A stretch of DNA of 64,000 nt from the NCBI GenBank assembly GCA_030323885.1, contig CM059186.1:25625849-25689848 (forward strand). Direction: 5' to 3'. How positions within the stretch are numbered: position 1 is the stretch's first letter; every line of letters starts with the position of its first letter. A program made the translations under genes and the position numbers. Shown here one piece after another: positions 19,859 to 30,478 of this stretch. The notes beneath the pieces are model-generated. The model was not told the DNA's origin. It did not search any database and worked only from the letters and a program-made list of their open reading frames with translations. Source of the DNA: Branchipolynoe longqiensis. Its lineage: Eukaryota > Annelida > Polychaeta > Phyllodocida > Polynoidae.

Positions 19859-20207
19859 AGTTGCATAGTCCGATGGTTTTGAGTTTCTGTCATTTTTCGG
19901 AGATAAACATATTCGGTTGATCGTTATAATCTACATTACTTTCATTTGAAGTAGCTTTTATTTTAAATGGCTGACTTTTGGGCTACATGAAGTACAGACA
20001 TGTAAAATTAGTTTTAACAAGCATGCGAAAACTTGACACAATAGATTTATTTATGCAGTCACAGGTTCTATTAAATTGACTCAGTGTTTCCTTATATATG
20101 GCAGCAAATGCTTAATAAGTGCATCACTATCTAAGTTAGATATGTAGAGTCAAATCTAGGTAATTGGTTGGTTTTGAAAATTTGATGCTTCATCGGACTA
20201 CACAGCT
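19859..20207. mobile_element. TTAA-flanked MITE copy
   Basis: The ends are AGTTGCATAGTCCGATG and CATCGGACTACACAGCT, with TTAA at 19855-19858 and 20208-20211. The orientation is inverted relative to the copy at 16808. Confidence 0.85.
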
Positions 20208-20228
20208 TTAAATTTGATTATAAAGTAC

Positions 20229-20443
20229 TAATGATCCTGTCACACTCTGACGAATTGCATAAGCATATGCTGACATATGTGATTTTGTGCAAACACGCTG
20301 TCATACGGCGGGAATTTTGAACATGCTCAAAACTGTTAATGAATACTACTTATGCCAAATGTACCCATAACTTGTCTCAGCGTACATCACCATATTGTTA
20401 ACGAATACTACTTATGCCAAACGTACAGAGTGGAACAGTGCCT
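20229..20443. mobile_element. Harbinger-type MITE left-end fragment
   Basis: It begins GATCCTGTCACACTCTGACG and carries the usual CATATGCTGACATATGTGA-like interior. The sequence AATACTACTTATGCCAAACG occurs twice (about 20342 and 20401). No right terminus was found. Confidence 0.5.
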
Positions 20444-20539
20444 TTACGCACAGACGCACAGCGGAGTCATCATTGACAGGTTCCTGTTTGTATTCCGCAT
20501 GCATCACAATTGTACACTTGAGGCGTTATACCAGATGTC

Positions 20540-20697
20540 TTCTTGTTTGTGTCTTGCGTCCCAGCAACATTTAAGGATACTGACTTGTGACAGCGCACAT
20601 ATATTGTCCTTGTCCAATCCTATTGATGCCGAGCGCCCACCTAGGTATCAACTTAGTAAATCACCGGTTTGACTCGGCCGGGGTTCGAAACCACTAT
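20540..20697 (-). mobile_element. Internally deleted tRNA-SINE
   Basis: The reverse-orientation tail (GCGTCCCAGCAACATTTAAGG), a shortened body and the B box (CCGGGGTTCGAAACC on the plus strand) are present. The central CACTCAGTCACATTATCC block is missing. Confidence 0.65.
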
Positions 20698-20757
20698 TAA
20701 TATACATATAATACGCGCACACACACATATATATATATATAGTTATTTATACATATA

Positions 20758-20832
20758 TGCACTGTCGCAGGTCGGTACCCTGCCTGATATGACCTTAGAT
20801 GTTGCTAGGATGTAAAACAATAACCAACCAAC
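20758..20832 (+). mobile_element. SINE 3' tail fragment
   Basis: TGCACTGTCGCAGGTCGG followed by the CCTGATATGACCTTAGATGT tail. It is truncated at the 5' side next to an AT-rich tract. Confidence 0.7.
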
Positions 20833-21135
20833 ATGTAAGGTCCCGCGTCATGCGTGTTGTCTGGCAGGCTTACCTGGGAAGGCGAGAGTACAACTTGTCT
20901 AAAGTTATCCGACCCCGAGCTCCGATCCGGCCGTTATCCTCGCGTTATCGGATAAGGCCCGATACGTGATATAAACAGCTATTATATAACGTTTGTTGTC
21001 CGGTTACCGACAGCTTATTTTGCCGTTAAAAAAAAAAGTGTTCATTATGTCTAAGCCTGGTTATCATATCTATCATTACAGTGTTCCCCAAATCATCAAA
21101 TTTTGTATGGTGGCTTCCTCATGCAATTGGGTCAC
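20833..21135. other. No recognised feature
   Basis: A moderately GC-rich segment containing TTATCCGACCCCGAGC and CCGTTATCCTCGCGTTATCGG. No gene or repeat identified. Confidence 0.35.
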
Positions 21136-21139
21136 TTAA

Positions 21140-22087
21140 AGTTGCATAGGTCAGATGGTTTTGAGTTTCTGTCATTTTCTGAGATAAATATGTAAAGTTG
21201 GTCATTATAATCTACCTTACTTTAGTTTGAAGTAACTTTTACTTTAAATGACTAACTTTTGAGATATTTGAAGTGCAAACATGCACAATTAATTTGGGCA
21301 AGCACACCAAAACTGTGACACCATAGGCTTCTGCAGTAACAGGTTCTATTAAATTGATTCAGTGTTCCCTTATGTGTGGTGACAAATGTTTAATAAGTGC
21401 AGCAGTATCTAAAGCCGTGTTCACACACACAACTTTAGGCCGAACTAGATAAGGCGAACTAGATGAGGCAAACTAGTGTTGTGTCCACACATGCAGTACT
21501 TTTAGCCGGAAATCGATATCTGTGCATGAGCAAGTCCATACTAACCAGCGCCAGGTTCGGTTAGTCGACCTCGGCACAAGAGAGTGTGGGTTCGACCTAG
21601 AACTGTTTCGACTGAATCGTATTGTTTTGGAACGGTCAAAACTTCTGCTGGGCAGTGAAACCCGAAAAATAAATGATGAAAAATATATCTGTGCACAGCT
21701 AGCAGTTTCATAGAGCAAATTTACCGGAAAGTCAACAAACTCAGGTCTCGACTGTGACGTCCTTAATCCGCCTCATCTAAACCGCTACCGTCCACACAGG
21801 CAATATCGGCCGTCCACACAGGCAATATGGGCTGACTTAAGCTAGTTCGCTTCATCTGGACTACCTCGCGAGGCGGTTTACTTGAGGCGAACTAGATGAG
21901 GCGACTTAGCCTTAAGTCGCCTCAGCGTAGCGTCCACACGGCGAATCTGAGGCGACTTAGATGAGGCGAACTAGTTGAGGCGACTTAACGCCTGTGTGTG
22001 AACACGGCTTTTGTTAGATATGTACAATCAAATCTAGATAATTGTTTTGGTTTTGAAAATTTGATGTTTTCATTGGACTATGCTGCT
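21140..22087. mobile_element. TTAA-flanked MITE split by another MITE
   Basis: The left part 21140-21412 and right part 22010-22087 join into a normal copy (AGTTGCATAGGTCAGATGG ... GACTATGCTGCT) with TTAA outside. The break falls in GTATCTAAGTTAGATATG, which is intact in the other copies. Confidence 0.8.
21413..22009. mobile_element. MITE, AGCCSTGTTCACAC family, nested
   Basis: The ends are AGCCGTGTTCACACAC and GTGTGTGAACACGGCT. The interior is shared with 5787-6380 and 27418-27991 (ACTTCTGCTGGGCAGTGAAA). Near the right side GAGGCGACTTAG-type motifs are reiterated. It lies inside a TTAA-flanked MITE and so inserted later. Confidence 0.8.
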
Positions 22088-22179
22088 TTAAAGTAAACAT
22101 CAAATGGAGTTGTTAATTTGTAATCTAATTATGTATATATATATATATAATAGATTACAAAAATATATACATACACACG

Positions 22180-22324
22180 CAGAGAAACCTCGTTATAAAG
22201 TTCCCCGATTTAACACTAATTCTGATATAATGCGACGATTCATTGGACCCAGAATTCCTTAATTCAACAAACTGAACCCTGCTTTAGCGTGACCCTGCCA
22301 TCGCCTTATAATGCGATTTGACTG
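22180..22324. mobile_element. Small pogo-like inverted-repeat element
   Basis: It starts CAGAGAAACCTCGTTATAAA and ends CTTATAATGCGATTTGACTG followed by TA. Its size and ends resemble pogo/Tigger-type termini; the interior has no coding capacity. Confidence 0.5.
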
Positions 22325-22383
22325 TATATATCCTCCGGCACGACTGACAATGTCAGCCAGGTGGAGGGTGGGGTGAGCGCAGG

Positions 22384-24604
22384 TGGCGCCAGTGGTCAAG
22401 TGCATAGTCTTACGGAGAATAACAATGGTATGAAGTAATAATAATAATAATAATATAGAATAACAGGAAATTCCCTTCATATCTTTATACCCGCATAATA
22501 CCTTATACACCATAATATCTATATATGTAGATTTATATATATGTTATCTATAATGAAATTATGCGAGTATAAACACGGACATTATTCCTATGTAGTTCCT
22601 CTAATTCAATTTGATCTTGACATGACTTTGATACTCTATATGCTACGGGATTAGTTCTCACTTTAGCCACGGTGGCGCACAAGTCGGTACCCGGCCGGAT
22701 ATGACCGTGGCTGACTTATTATTACCTTCTTTGCAGCAGCAGCAAATGATTAATTAATAAATACACCCGTATCTAAGTTGCATTTGTAAAGTCAAATCTA
22801 GATGATAGACGGGTTCGTCATTTCAATGGCGTGGTGCACTGTGGGATGCGTGGAAGAAAAATAAACCCGTGCGAAGCACATGGCTAGTGCTAAGGCACTG
22901 GGTGCAAATGTGCTAGTTTCAGCTCATCTCATCTCTCGTTTGAAACAGAGAATACCAACTTAAATTTTTTTTTTTTTTTTAAATTAAGATGTTAATCTTT
23001 CATCCAGCATTGCATTTACATCAATCTAATCAGCACATCTTATCTCATCTGCATTTAGATTTAGACAAATCTGGGCACTCAGACTAGTGTTAGAGGCCTA
23101 GCCAGAGTCAGTTTTACTCATTTTATTCATGTTTTTATATATATCCTATGGTTAACATTTGTTGGACTGGGAAATGGGTAGGGCTAATCAGACATTGGTT
23201 ATATTTTTCTTTGAAACAAGTTTCTGTTCACACATTTGACATTTTAATATTTAGAACAAGAATTACTAATGGTGATGTAAATATCGTTTATGTCATCAGC
23301 CTGTAATTAGTGTAAAATGACTGAAATTGTATGTTTCTTAGTTCAAAATGCTGAATTATGGATATTTGTGTCCTAAATATATTCATTATATTATTATATC
23401 GCATTCGTATATCCATGTTTATGACAAATTATTCTGTATTTCTATTAATTTAGAATAAAATCAAAGTTTTTCATTGCGTATCGGCAAACTCAATGGCGCC
23501 AGTGGTCAAGTGCATAGTCTTACGGAGAATAACAATGGTATGAAGTAATAATAATAATAATAATATAGAATAATAGGAAATTCCCTTCATATCTTTATAC
23601 CCGCATAATACGTTATACACCACATAATATCTATATATGTAGATTTATATATATGTTATCTATAATGAAATTATGCGAGTATAAACACGGACATTATTCC
23701 TATGTAGTTCCTCTAATTCAATCTGATCTTGACATGACTTTGATACTCTATATGCTACGGGATTAGTTCTCACTTTAGCCACGGTGGCGCACAAGTCGGT
23801 ACCCGGCCGGATATGACTGTGGCTGACTTATTATTACCTTCTTTGCAGCAGCAGCAAATGATTAATTAATAAATACACCTGTATCTAAGTTGCATTTGTA
23901 AAGTCAAATCTAGATGATAGACGGGTTCGTCATTTCAATGGCGTGGTGCACTGTGGGATGCGTGGAAGAAAAATAAACCCGCGCGAAGCACATGGCTAGT
24001 GCTAAGGCACTGGGTGCAAATGTGCTAGTTTCAGCTCATCTCATCTCTCGTTTGAAACAGAGAACACCAACTTAAATTTTTTATTTAAAAAAAAATTAAG
24101 ATGTTAATCTTTCATCCAGCATTGCATTTACATCAATCTAATCAGCACATCTTATCTCATCTGCATTTAGATTTAGACAAATCTGGGCACTCAGACTAGT
24201 GTTAGAGGCCTAGCCAGAGTCAGTTTTACTCATTTTATTCATGTTTTTATATATATCCTATGGTTAACATTTGTTGGACTGGGAAATGGGTAGGGCTAAT
24301 CAGACATTGGTTATATTTTCTTTGAAACAAGTTTCTGTTCACACATTTGACATTTTAATATTTAGAACAAGAATTACTAATGGTGATGTAAATAATGTTG
24401 ATGTCATCAGCCTGTAATTAGTGTAAAATGACTGAAATTGTATGTTTCTTAGTTCAAAATGCTGAATTATGGATATTTGTGTCCTAAATATATTCATTAT
24501 ATTATTATATCGCATTCGTATATCCATGTTTATGACAAATTATTCTGTATTTCTATTAATTTAGAATAAAATCAAAGTTTTTCATTGCGTATCGGCAAAC
24601 TCAA
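22384..24604. repeat. 1.11-kb direct tandem duplication (two units)
   Basis: Unit 1 is 22384-23493 and unit 2 is 23494-24604. They look nearly identical by eye, differing by scattered substitutions and a T/A-run change near 22965 versus 24078. All three edges share TGGC (GGTGGCGCCAGT, AATGGCGCCAGT, AATGGCCATACG), pointing to a microhomology-mediated tandem duplication. Each unit contains a fragment of the TTAA-family MITE and most of an inverted-repeat element. Confidence 0.9.
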
Positions 24605-24679
24605 TGGCCATACGCCTGTGTTTTGCTGTCAACGCGGTTTTAGGCGCATGCGCAGTCGGAATGACGATCTAGTCTATTA
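23917..24679. mobile_element. Inverted-repeat element, AATAGACTACATC family
   Basis: The left end (GATAGACGGGTTCGTCATT) and right end (AATGACGATCTAGTCTATT) are imperfect inverses. The copy in unit 1 of the tandem duplication (from about 22806) lacks its right end because the duplication junction cuts it. It sits in a truncated TTAA-family MITE (GTATCTAAGTTGCATTTGTA to its left). The intact relative is at 25606-26201. Confidence 0.65.
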
Positions 24680-24863
24680 CTTTGACTTCCCGGCATGCGT
24701 TGCGCCGCTCCGCCCACCCTGCCGGGGATTTACACTCAACTCGCTCATAGTTTGTTTTTTTGCTCTTTTTTAAAAAACATAATGTATGTATACATATGCG
24801 GATGTGTTGTATTTTTATGTGTGATTCCAGTGATGTGTGATACTAGAACTATGTCATGGAAGA

Positions 24864-25198
24864 TTGGTTGGTTGTTGGAGTTTTACATCCTGGCAACATC
24901 TATGATCATATCAGGACTGGTACCGACTTGTGACAGTGCACACTCATGGCGACTTTATAGTGCTGCCCCACTGGGGAAATCAGGCTGCCAGCACCATGAC
25001 CCGATATCCCACTCAGTCACATTATGCTGGCACTGAGCTAACCAGTCCTTGCCCTATCCTAATGATGGCAAGCGCCTGGCTAGGAAGCGACATGTATACA
25101 TTTTTAAGTCATCAGTTTGACTCGACCAGGGTTTGAATGCCAGAATCTACCAAAACGGAAGACGCACACTCAAATCAATCGGCCATCCCCTCTGGTCT
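24864..25198 (-). mobile_element. tRNA-SINE with an 11-bp target duplication
   Basis: A reverse-orientation copy with tail (TTGGAGTTTTACATCCTGGC), body and tRNA-like head (ending GGCCATCCCCTCTGG on the plus strand). The host sequence GTCATGGAAGA is present at both edges (24853-24863 and 25199-25209), fixing the element's limits and showing target-primed insertion. Confidence 0.9.
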
Positions 25199-25209
25199 GT
25201 CATGGAAGA

Positions 25210-25605
25210 CTGGAATCGAGTTAGACAAGCTATATCGTTAACTGAGCCGGCATACTTTGTCAGTCAACTGGTGGTGGTAGTTGACATTATCGATCTAGTA
25301 ATTTCTAATTCCCACAATAAATAATAATATTAATAAAACAAGCTGTTAAGCATTGAAAACAAGTTCTATCATGAACTTATATGTCATGGACCGGGTAAAT
25401 AAACCATTAAAAAAACCCTTTAAAAAAACAAAGAAAACCACAATTTACCTCAGCCCCTTCCACTCCACCCCAAACACACGCGCTGTTCAAAATATTTATC
25501 CACATGAATAAACATTGCGTCAACACAAGTGCATTAGTCGATCACACTGCAATAGTACCCCCTTGAACACGCATATTTATCTGTGTGGGGTATTTTCTAG
25601 GGGAG
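25210..25605. other. No recognised feature
   Basis: An A-rich patch near 25400-25440; otherwise nothing that I can support. Confidence 0.35.
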
Positions 25606-26201
25606 AATAGACTACATCACGGTTCCAGTGGCGCGGTGCATTGTGGGGTGGGTCAGAGCAAAACAACCCCCCAAAAAGCACAAGGCACATGCTAACACAC
25701 TGGATGCAGCTATGAAATGTGCTAGTTTCAGCTCATCTCAGCTCTTGTTTGAAACATAGAATACTAACTAAAAAATATATATATAATAAATTAAGATATT
25801 AATCTTTTATCCAGCATTGCATTTACATCAATATAATCAGCACATCTTATGCCATGTGCATTTAGATTTAGAAAGATCTAGGCACTCAGACTAGTGTTAG
25901 AGCCATAGCCAGAGTACTCAATGCATTGTCAATGGCAGTGAGTAATCTCCATACAGAAAAAGTAAAATATTGATAAAACCACACCACCTAGGCACAAACC
26001 GCTTGGAACACATATAGAAAACATGTGTAACAAAAAGATTATATTAAATTGATAAGGTTAGGGTTTGGGATTTCTATTAATTTTGAATAAAACTGACGTT
26101 TTTCAATGCGCGTATCAGCAAACTCAATGGCCGTACGCCTTTGCTTTGCTCCCAAGGCCGTTTTCAGCGCATGCGCAGTCGGAACCGTGATGTAGTCTAT
26201 T
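25606..26201. mobile_element. Inverted-repeat element, AATAGACTACATC family
   Basis: The left end AATAGACTACATCACGGTTC is an exact inverse of the right end GAACCGTGATGTAGTCTATT. The left half matches the elements in the 22.8-24.7 kb duplication. Its interior from about 25926 to 26100 matches 521-670 of the first MITE in the window. It ends beside GCGCATGCGCAGTCGGAA, as do its relatives. Confidence 0.75.
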
Positions 26202-26557
26202 GGGGTGTAGGGTGGGGATGGGGTTTTAATAGATCCGTCTCGGGAAAGTAGGTCAGTGTTGCCAATAGCAACGAAACTGTCGTCCACCCGCCGCCCGATG
26301 CGGGTAAATATGGTGTCGGGTGGGTGGAAAGAAGGAACCCAGTCGCCCTGCACGCCCGTTCAGTACCAGCGAAAGAGAGCGAGTGGGGGGCTCGGTAGTC
26401 ACAGCAGATGGGCGCACTGGCGGGGAGGTAACTTTTATCTCAAGACCACCAAACCCAAAAAGTTGGTCATCCCTTGCCAAAAGGTTTTCCATTTGATGGT
26501 TGGGCTATTTGTTTATAGCGTGTGTTAATTACTTGTATGTGTGTTCGTGTTGCTTGC
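26202..26557. other. No recognised feature
   Basis: Open frames on both strands at 26253-26528 are short and lack recognisable domains. GC content is higher than the surroundings. Confidence 0.3.
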
Positions 26558-26755
26558 TTATGGGTGGTTCGTAACCTTGATGGTTACAGACTGCAGGACT
26601 GCAATATTAGAAAATAGCCCTGATAAATCGGTCCGTTTTTGGGACGAAGAGTAAACTTCAGAGGGGGCGGTTGTAGAAGTGGGGGGTTCTTTACAACAAT
26701 AACGACAAGTCATTGTCTGTGTGAGTATAAGGAGCAGTGGGAAGACAACCATTAA
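26558..26755 (-). mobile_element. Fragment of a retroelement-like family with a conserved ORF start
   Basis: On the minus strand it reads SSSQKRTDLSGLFSNIAVLQ then SVTIKVTN. It matches 34560-35213 (+) and 53412-54000 (-) up to the same end, GGTTACRAACYACYC. It may be the 5' end of an ORF1 or gag. Only about 200 bases are retained here. Confidence 0.5.
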
Positions 26756-27417
26756 TGGTTACACTGTTCCTACAATTTCTGTTATTGTCAAAGCTTAATT
26801 TATGTCTGCATTGTGTATGGAAATTGGGAATAAAATATGTATATGTCTACATTGATATATATAATATATATATATACTATAACATATTTATACTACCTAT
26901 AGTGTATATTATATATATTATATATAATTATGTGGTGCATACGAATTATACGAGTATAAATACCGGAAGTTCTGTCTCTCGCCACCTCAGATCCATATCG
27001 CTTCGCTCACCATGTCTTCACAACTCGACTAGTGGCGCCACCACCATGCTCCCACCTCACTAATTATTTCACAAATCGCTCCTAGTATAATATTTACTCA
27101 TTGACCACAAGGAAACCATTGATTAAAGTTGGTGCTTTGTCATAGATTGCATTATTGTCCAAGGTTTAGCACACCATTTGCACTCTGTAGTTTGTTGCAT
27201 GTCGACCCTTTTAGTATTGTTCGTACATTATTAATTTGTTTTCTCTTTCTCCCTGTGTGCAGAGTACATCTACTTGAGCTCAGGTCAACCAATTACAACT
27301 CCAAAGGTAATCATCTCCACCATGTGATACTCCACAATTATCATGTATATAATGCACTTCACAGCCACTAGCACACACACAAACCAACCAGTAAACTGAC
27401 GTATGTAATGTATGTAT
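26756..27417. other. AT repeats and unassigned sequence
   Basis: AT-rich palindromic sequence at about 26855-26935, then AATTATACGAGTATAAATACC at 26944, a motif seen again near 48593. Otherwise no gene or repeat recognised. Confidence 0.35.
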
Positions 27418-27991
27418 AGCCGTGTTCACACGGGCAAAATGTGAAGCGAATTAGACAAATCGAATCATATGATTCGATTTAGTTTGAAAGTGTTTCGCGT
27501 TCACACGGGCAGTGCTTTGAATCGGTTTAAGGCGGAAGTGGATATCTGCGCATGAGCAAGTCCAGACTAACCAGCGCCAGTTTGGGTTCGTCGACGTCGG
27601 CCGAGAGAGTGTGGGTTCGACCTAGATATGTATGGATTGAATCGTATTGGTTTGGAACAGTCAAAACTTCTGCTGGGCAGTGAAACCCTAAAAATAAATG
27701 ATTAAAAAAATATCTGTGCACAGCTAGCGGTTTCATAGACCAAATTATATTATATAGTGTGATGTCCTTAATCCGCCTCAAGTAAGTCGGTTGCGTTCAC
27801 ACGGGCGATCTAAGTCGATTCATAAAATTCGCTTCATATAAACCACCTACAGAGGTGGTATAGATGAAGCGATCTAGTTGATTCGAATCAGCCCTAAACC
27901 GACTCAGACGCGCGTTCAGACGCCAAATCTGAGCCGAACTAGGCAAGTCGATTCATATGATTCGAATTAACTGCCCCGTGTGAACACGGCT
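27418..27991. mobile_element. MITE, AGCCSTGTTCACAC family
   Basis: The ends are AGCCGTGTTCACACGGG and CCCCGTGTGAACACGGCT, with a direct TAT at 27415-27417 and 27992-27994. The interior shares AAACTTCTGCTGGGCAGTGA with the copies at 5787 and 21413. Confidence 0.8.
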
Positions 27992-27994
27992 TAT

Positions 27995-28339
27995 GTATGT
28001 ATGTAATGTATGTAAGGATAGTGATACACTCCTTGTCGCGTGTAATAAGCTGTGTAGTGTATTGCCTCCCCTCCCTAGCGGGGGGTGGGGGGAGCAGGAT
28101 TACCCAGCATGCTACACTCCTCCCGCACTGCGCGGGACTGCACACTCCATTCGCTCGGAAGTTTTTTTAGCCATATATATATTAGATAAATTGTTAAAAT
28201 AATATATATTACCTCAAATCCCATAACGAGTAATAATTGCAATATATATACAAATAATATGCACAAATCATATAATTTGTGTATATTTGTATATGTTGCA
28301 GTTACTGCCTGATATGGGATTTAGGGTTCGATGCCTCTG
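27995..28339. other. No recognised feature
   Basis: It contains a short palindrome around 28075-28150 (TCCCTAGCGGGGGG, CACTGCGCGGGACTGC) and AT-rich sequence. No gene seen. Confidence 0.35.
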
Positions 28340-28625
28340 AGGTGACCAGATGTGGTGGCCAAATCAATAAGATGCGGAAGTTGGGGGTTCGAAACCCAGC
28401 CGAGTCAAACCAATGACATACACAATTGATACTTGTCTCTACCAAACCTGGGAGATTGGGCCACTGGCTCCACGGACCCAATATCACACTCAGTCACATT
28501 ACCCTGATATTGAGCTAACCAGTCCCTGTCCTATAGAGCGACAGGTTATTAATTTTGTATGCCACTGGTTTAACTCGGCCGGTATTCGAACCCATCACCT
28601 CCAGCACAAGAAGCCAGCAATCTCA
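28340..28625. mobile_element. Two SINE pieces head to head
   Basis: A plus-strand head and B box (28340-28450, GGGGGTTCGAAACCCAGCCG) runs into a minus-strand body and B box (about 28465-28620, ACTCAGTCACATTACCCTG and TCGGCCGGTATTCGAACCC). The two have opposite orientations and share no tail, so this is a recombined or twice-hit site. Confidence 0.6.
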
Positions 28626-29010
28626 CATACAGTTTGTAACCAGAAATATTCATTCAAGTACATATGCCTGTGTTATATAATAATAAATTAAATCATAGAT
28701 ACTGTTCATATGTCCAGCTATGAGTGGCTATGCATTGGAAATGTTGAGATGCGACTATGGAAGATGGCGTAAGATAAAATGGAATCTAGGTTGTGAACTC
28801 GGCTCCTGAGACACTTGCACTCAAAGCGGTGGGAAAAAGTGCTCGAGATCGTTTTCACACCCACAATATGTAACAATGGTGGTGCCTGGCAACACTTCAC
28901 TCTGAACTCGTTAGTCAGTCACTTCTAACCTGGTAGTAGTGACTAGAACTGACAGACATATTGCCAAATGCCGCACTTTGGTTTGTTAAAAAAAAAGAAG
29001 CTCATGGAGT
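28626..29010. other. No recognised feature
   Basis: Nothing assignable seen. Confidence 0.35.
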
Positions 29011-29325
29011 GTTGTGTTTGTTTGTTGTTTTACATCCTAGCAACATTTAAGGTCATATCAGGACGGGTATCGACTTCTGACAGTGCGCACTCATGGCGAC
29101 TTCATAGTGCTGCCCCACTGGAAGACTAGGCTGCTGGCACCATGCCATGATATCCCACAGTAACATTATCCTGATACTGTCCTTGTCCTATCCTATTAAT
29201 GCTGAGTGCCAGACTGGGTAGCGGCAAGTATCTATTTTTATAAATCATTGGTTTGACTCGGCTGGGGTTCGAACTCCCGACCTTCCGCATGGGAAGCCTG
29301 CACTCTACCGATTCGGTCACCACGA
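29011..29325 (-). mobile_element. tRNA-SINE, reverse orientation
   Basis: A reverse-orientation copy with tail (GTTTGTTGTTTTACATCC), body and tRNA-like head ending CACTCTACCGATTCGGTCACC. Part of the CACTGAGCTAACCAG block is deleted near 29180. Confidence 0.8.
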
Positions 29326-30001
29326 TCAGTGTTCAAGTGCCATCATTTCTTAGTCTTACACACATACTGTGAATAGAATGTTGAAACTTGGTGTGCTACT
29401 ACTAGATTATTTGCACAAATTCATCGCCAAATTTACTCCTGATTTTCGCAGTGTCTGAAGCAGAATAAAATGATAGTCGTCATGATTATGATAACTCATG
29501 GAAATATAGGACGATCTATTGGCCTACAATCCAGCTCAATATATACACCTTATCTGCCATTAATAAATAATAAAAGACATACACAAATGAGAAAGGTGAC
29601 ATTTTAGTTTCCTGATCTGCAATATTAATACTGCAGCTACCTGCAACCCTTAATTAATATATTCGGATGCTTGATATCATCGACTTTACGTTAGTTTGAA
29701 GTAACTTATTATAAGTGGTTAGCCGTAGCAACTCTAGAAATATCTAGATGTAGATTTTCAGATCTAAGCCTGGACTTTAGGTCTGAGATGTTAAATATAG
29801 CAAAAAGAACGTAGTTAAAAAACATGTGTATTCAATGACAACTAAGCCCTGCATAATCTATATTCTTGTATATATTTTACACACACATATATAATATTGT
29901 TATATTGCTGGAAAACGACAAGGTATTTTTATGTATTAGAAGTAGCGCATGCTCACAGGCCCACTGTCAACGACTGAATCTGGTTTCATTGGTCAACATT
30001 T
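29326..30001. other. No gene; faint MITE fragment
   Basis: About 29685-29740 (TTTACGTTAGTTTGAAGTAA) resembles the interior of the TTAA-flanked MITE family. The rest is AT-rich and unassigned. Confidence 0.35.
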
Positions 30002-30005
30002 TTAA

Positions 30006-30353
30006 AGTTGCAGAGTCCGATGGTTTTGAATTTCTGTATTTTTTTCTGAGACAAATATATTAGATCGATCACTAGTATCTACTTTACATTAGTTCAAAGT
30101 AACTTTTATTTTAAATGGTGAACTGTTTAGATATTTTGAGTGCAAACATGGAAAATTACTTTTGGCAAGCTTGCCAAAACTCTGACACCATAGACTTCTG
30201 CAGGAACAGGTTCTGTTAAATTGACTCAGTATTGCCGTATACACAGAAAGAAATGCTTAATAAGTGCATCAGTATCTAAGTTGGATATGTAAAATCAAAT
30301 CTAGATAATTGGTTTGGTTTTGAAAATTTGATATTTCATCGGCCTATACAACT
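30006..30353. mobile_element. TTAA-flanked MITE in the intron before the sulfotransferase exon
   Basis: The ends are AGTTGCAGAGTCCGATG and CATCGGCCTATACAACT between TTAA repeats (30002-30005, 30354-30357). It ends 125 bases before the acceptor site of the CHST-like exon, so it lies in the presumed intron. Confidence 0.8.
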
Positions 30354-30478
30354 TTAATTTAATAAAACTAAATTAAAAAAACAACCAAAACTAAATACAA
30401 CATTGTTATGGTATCTCTTATTATCTATTTAATTAATTAAATAATGATTAAGTTGTCTTCCCCGCTCACTTCCCCCAG

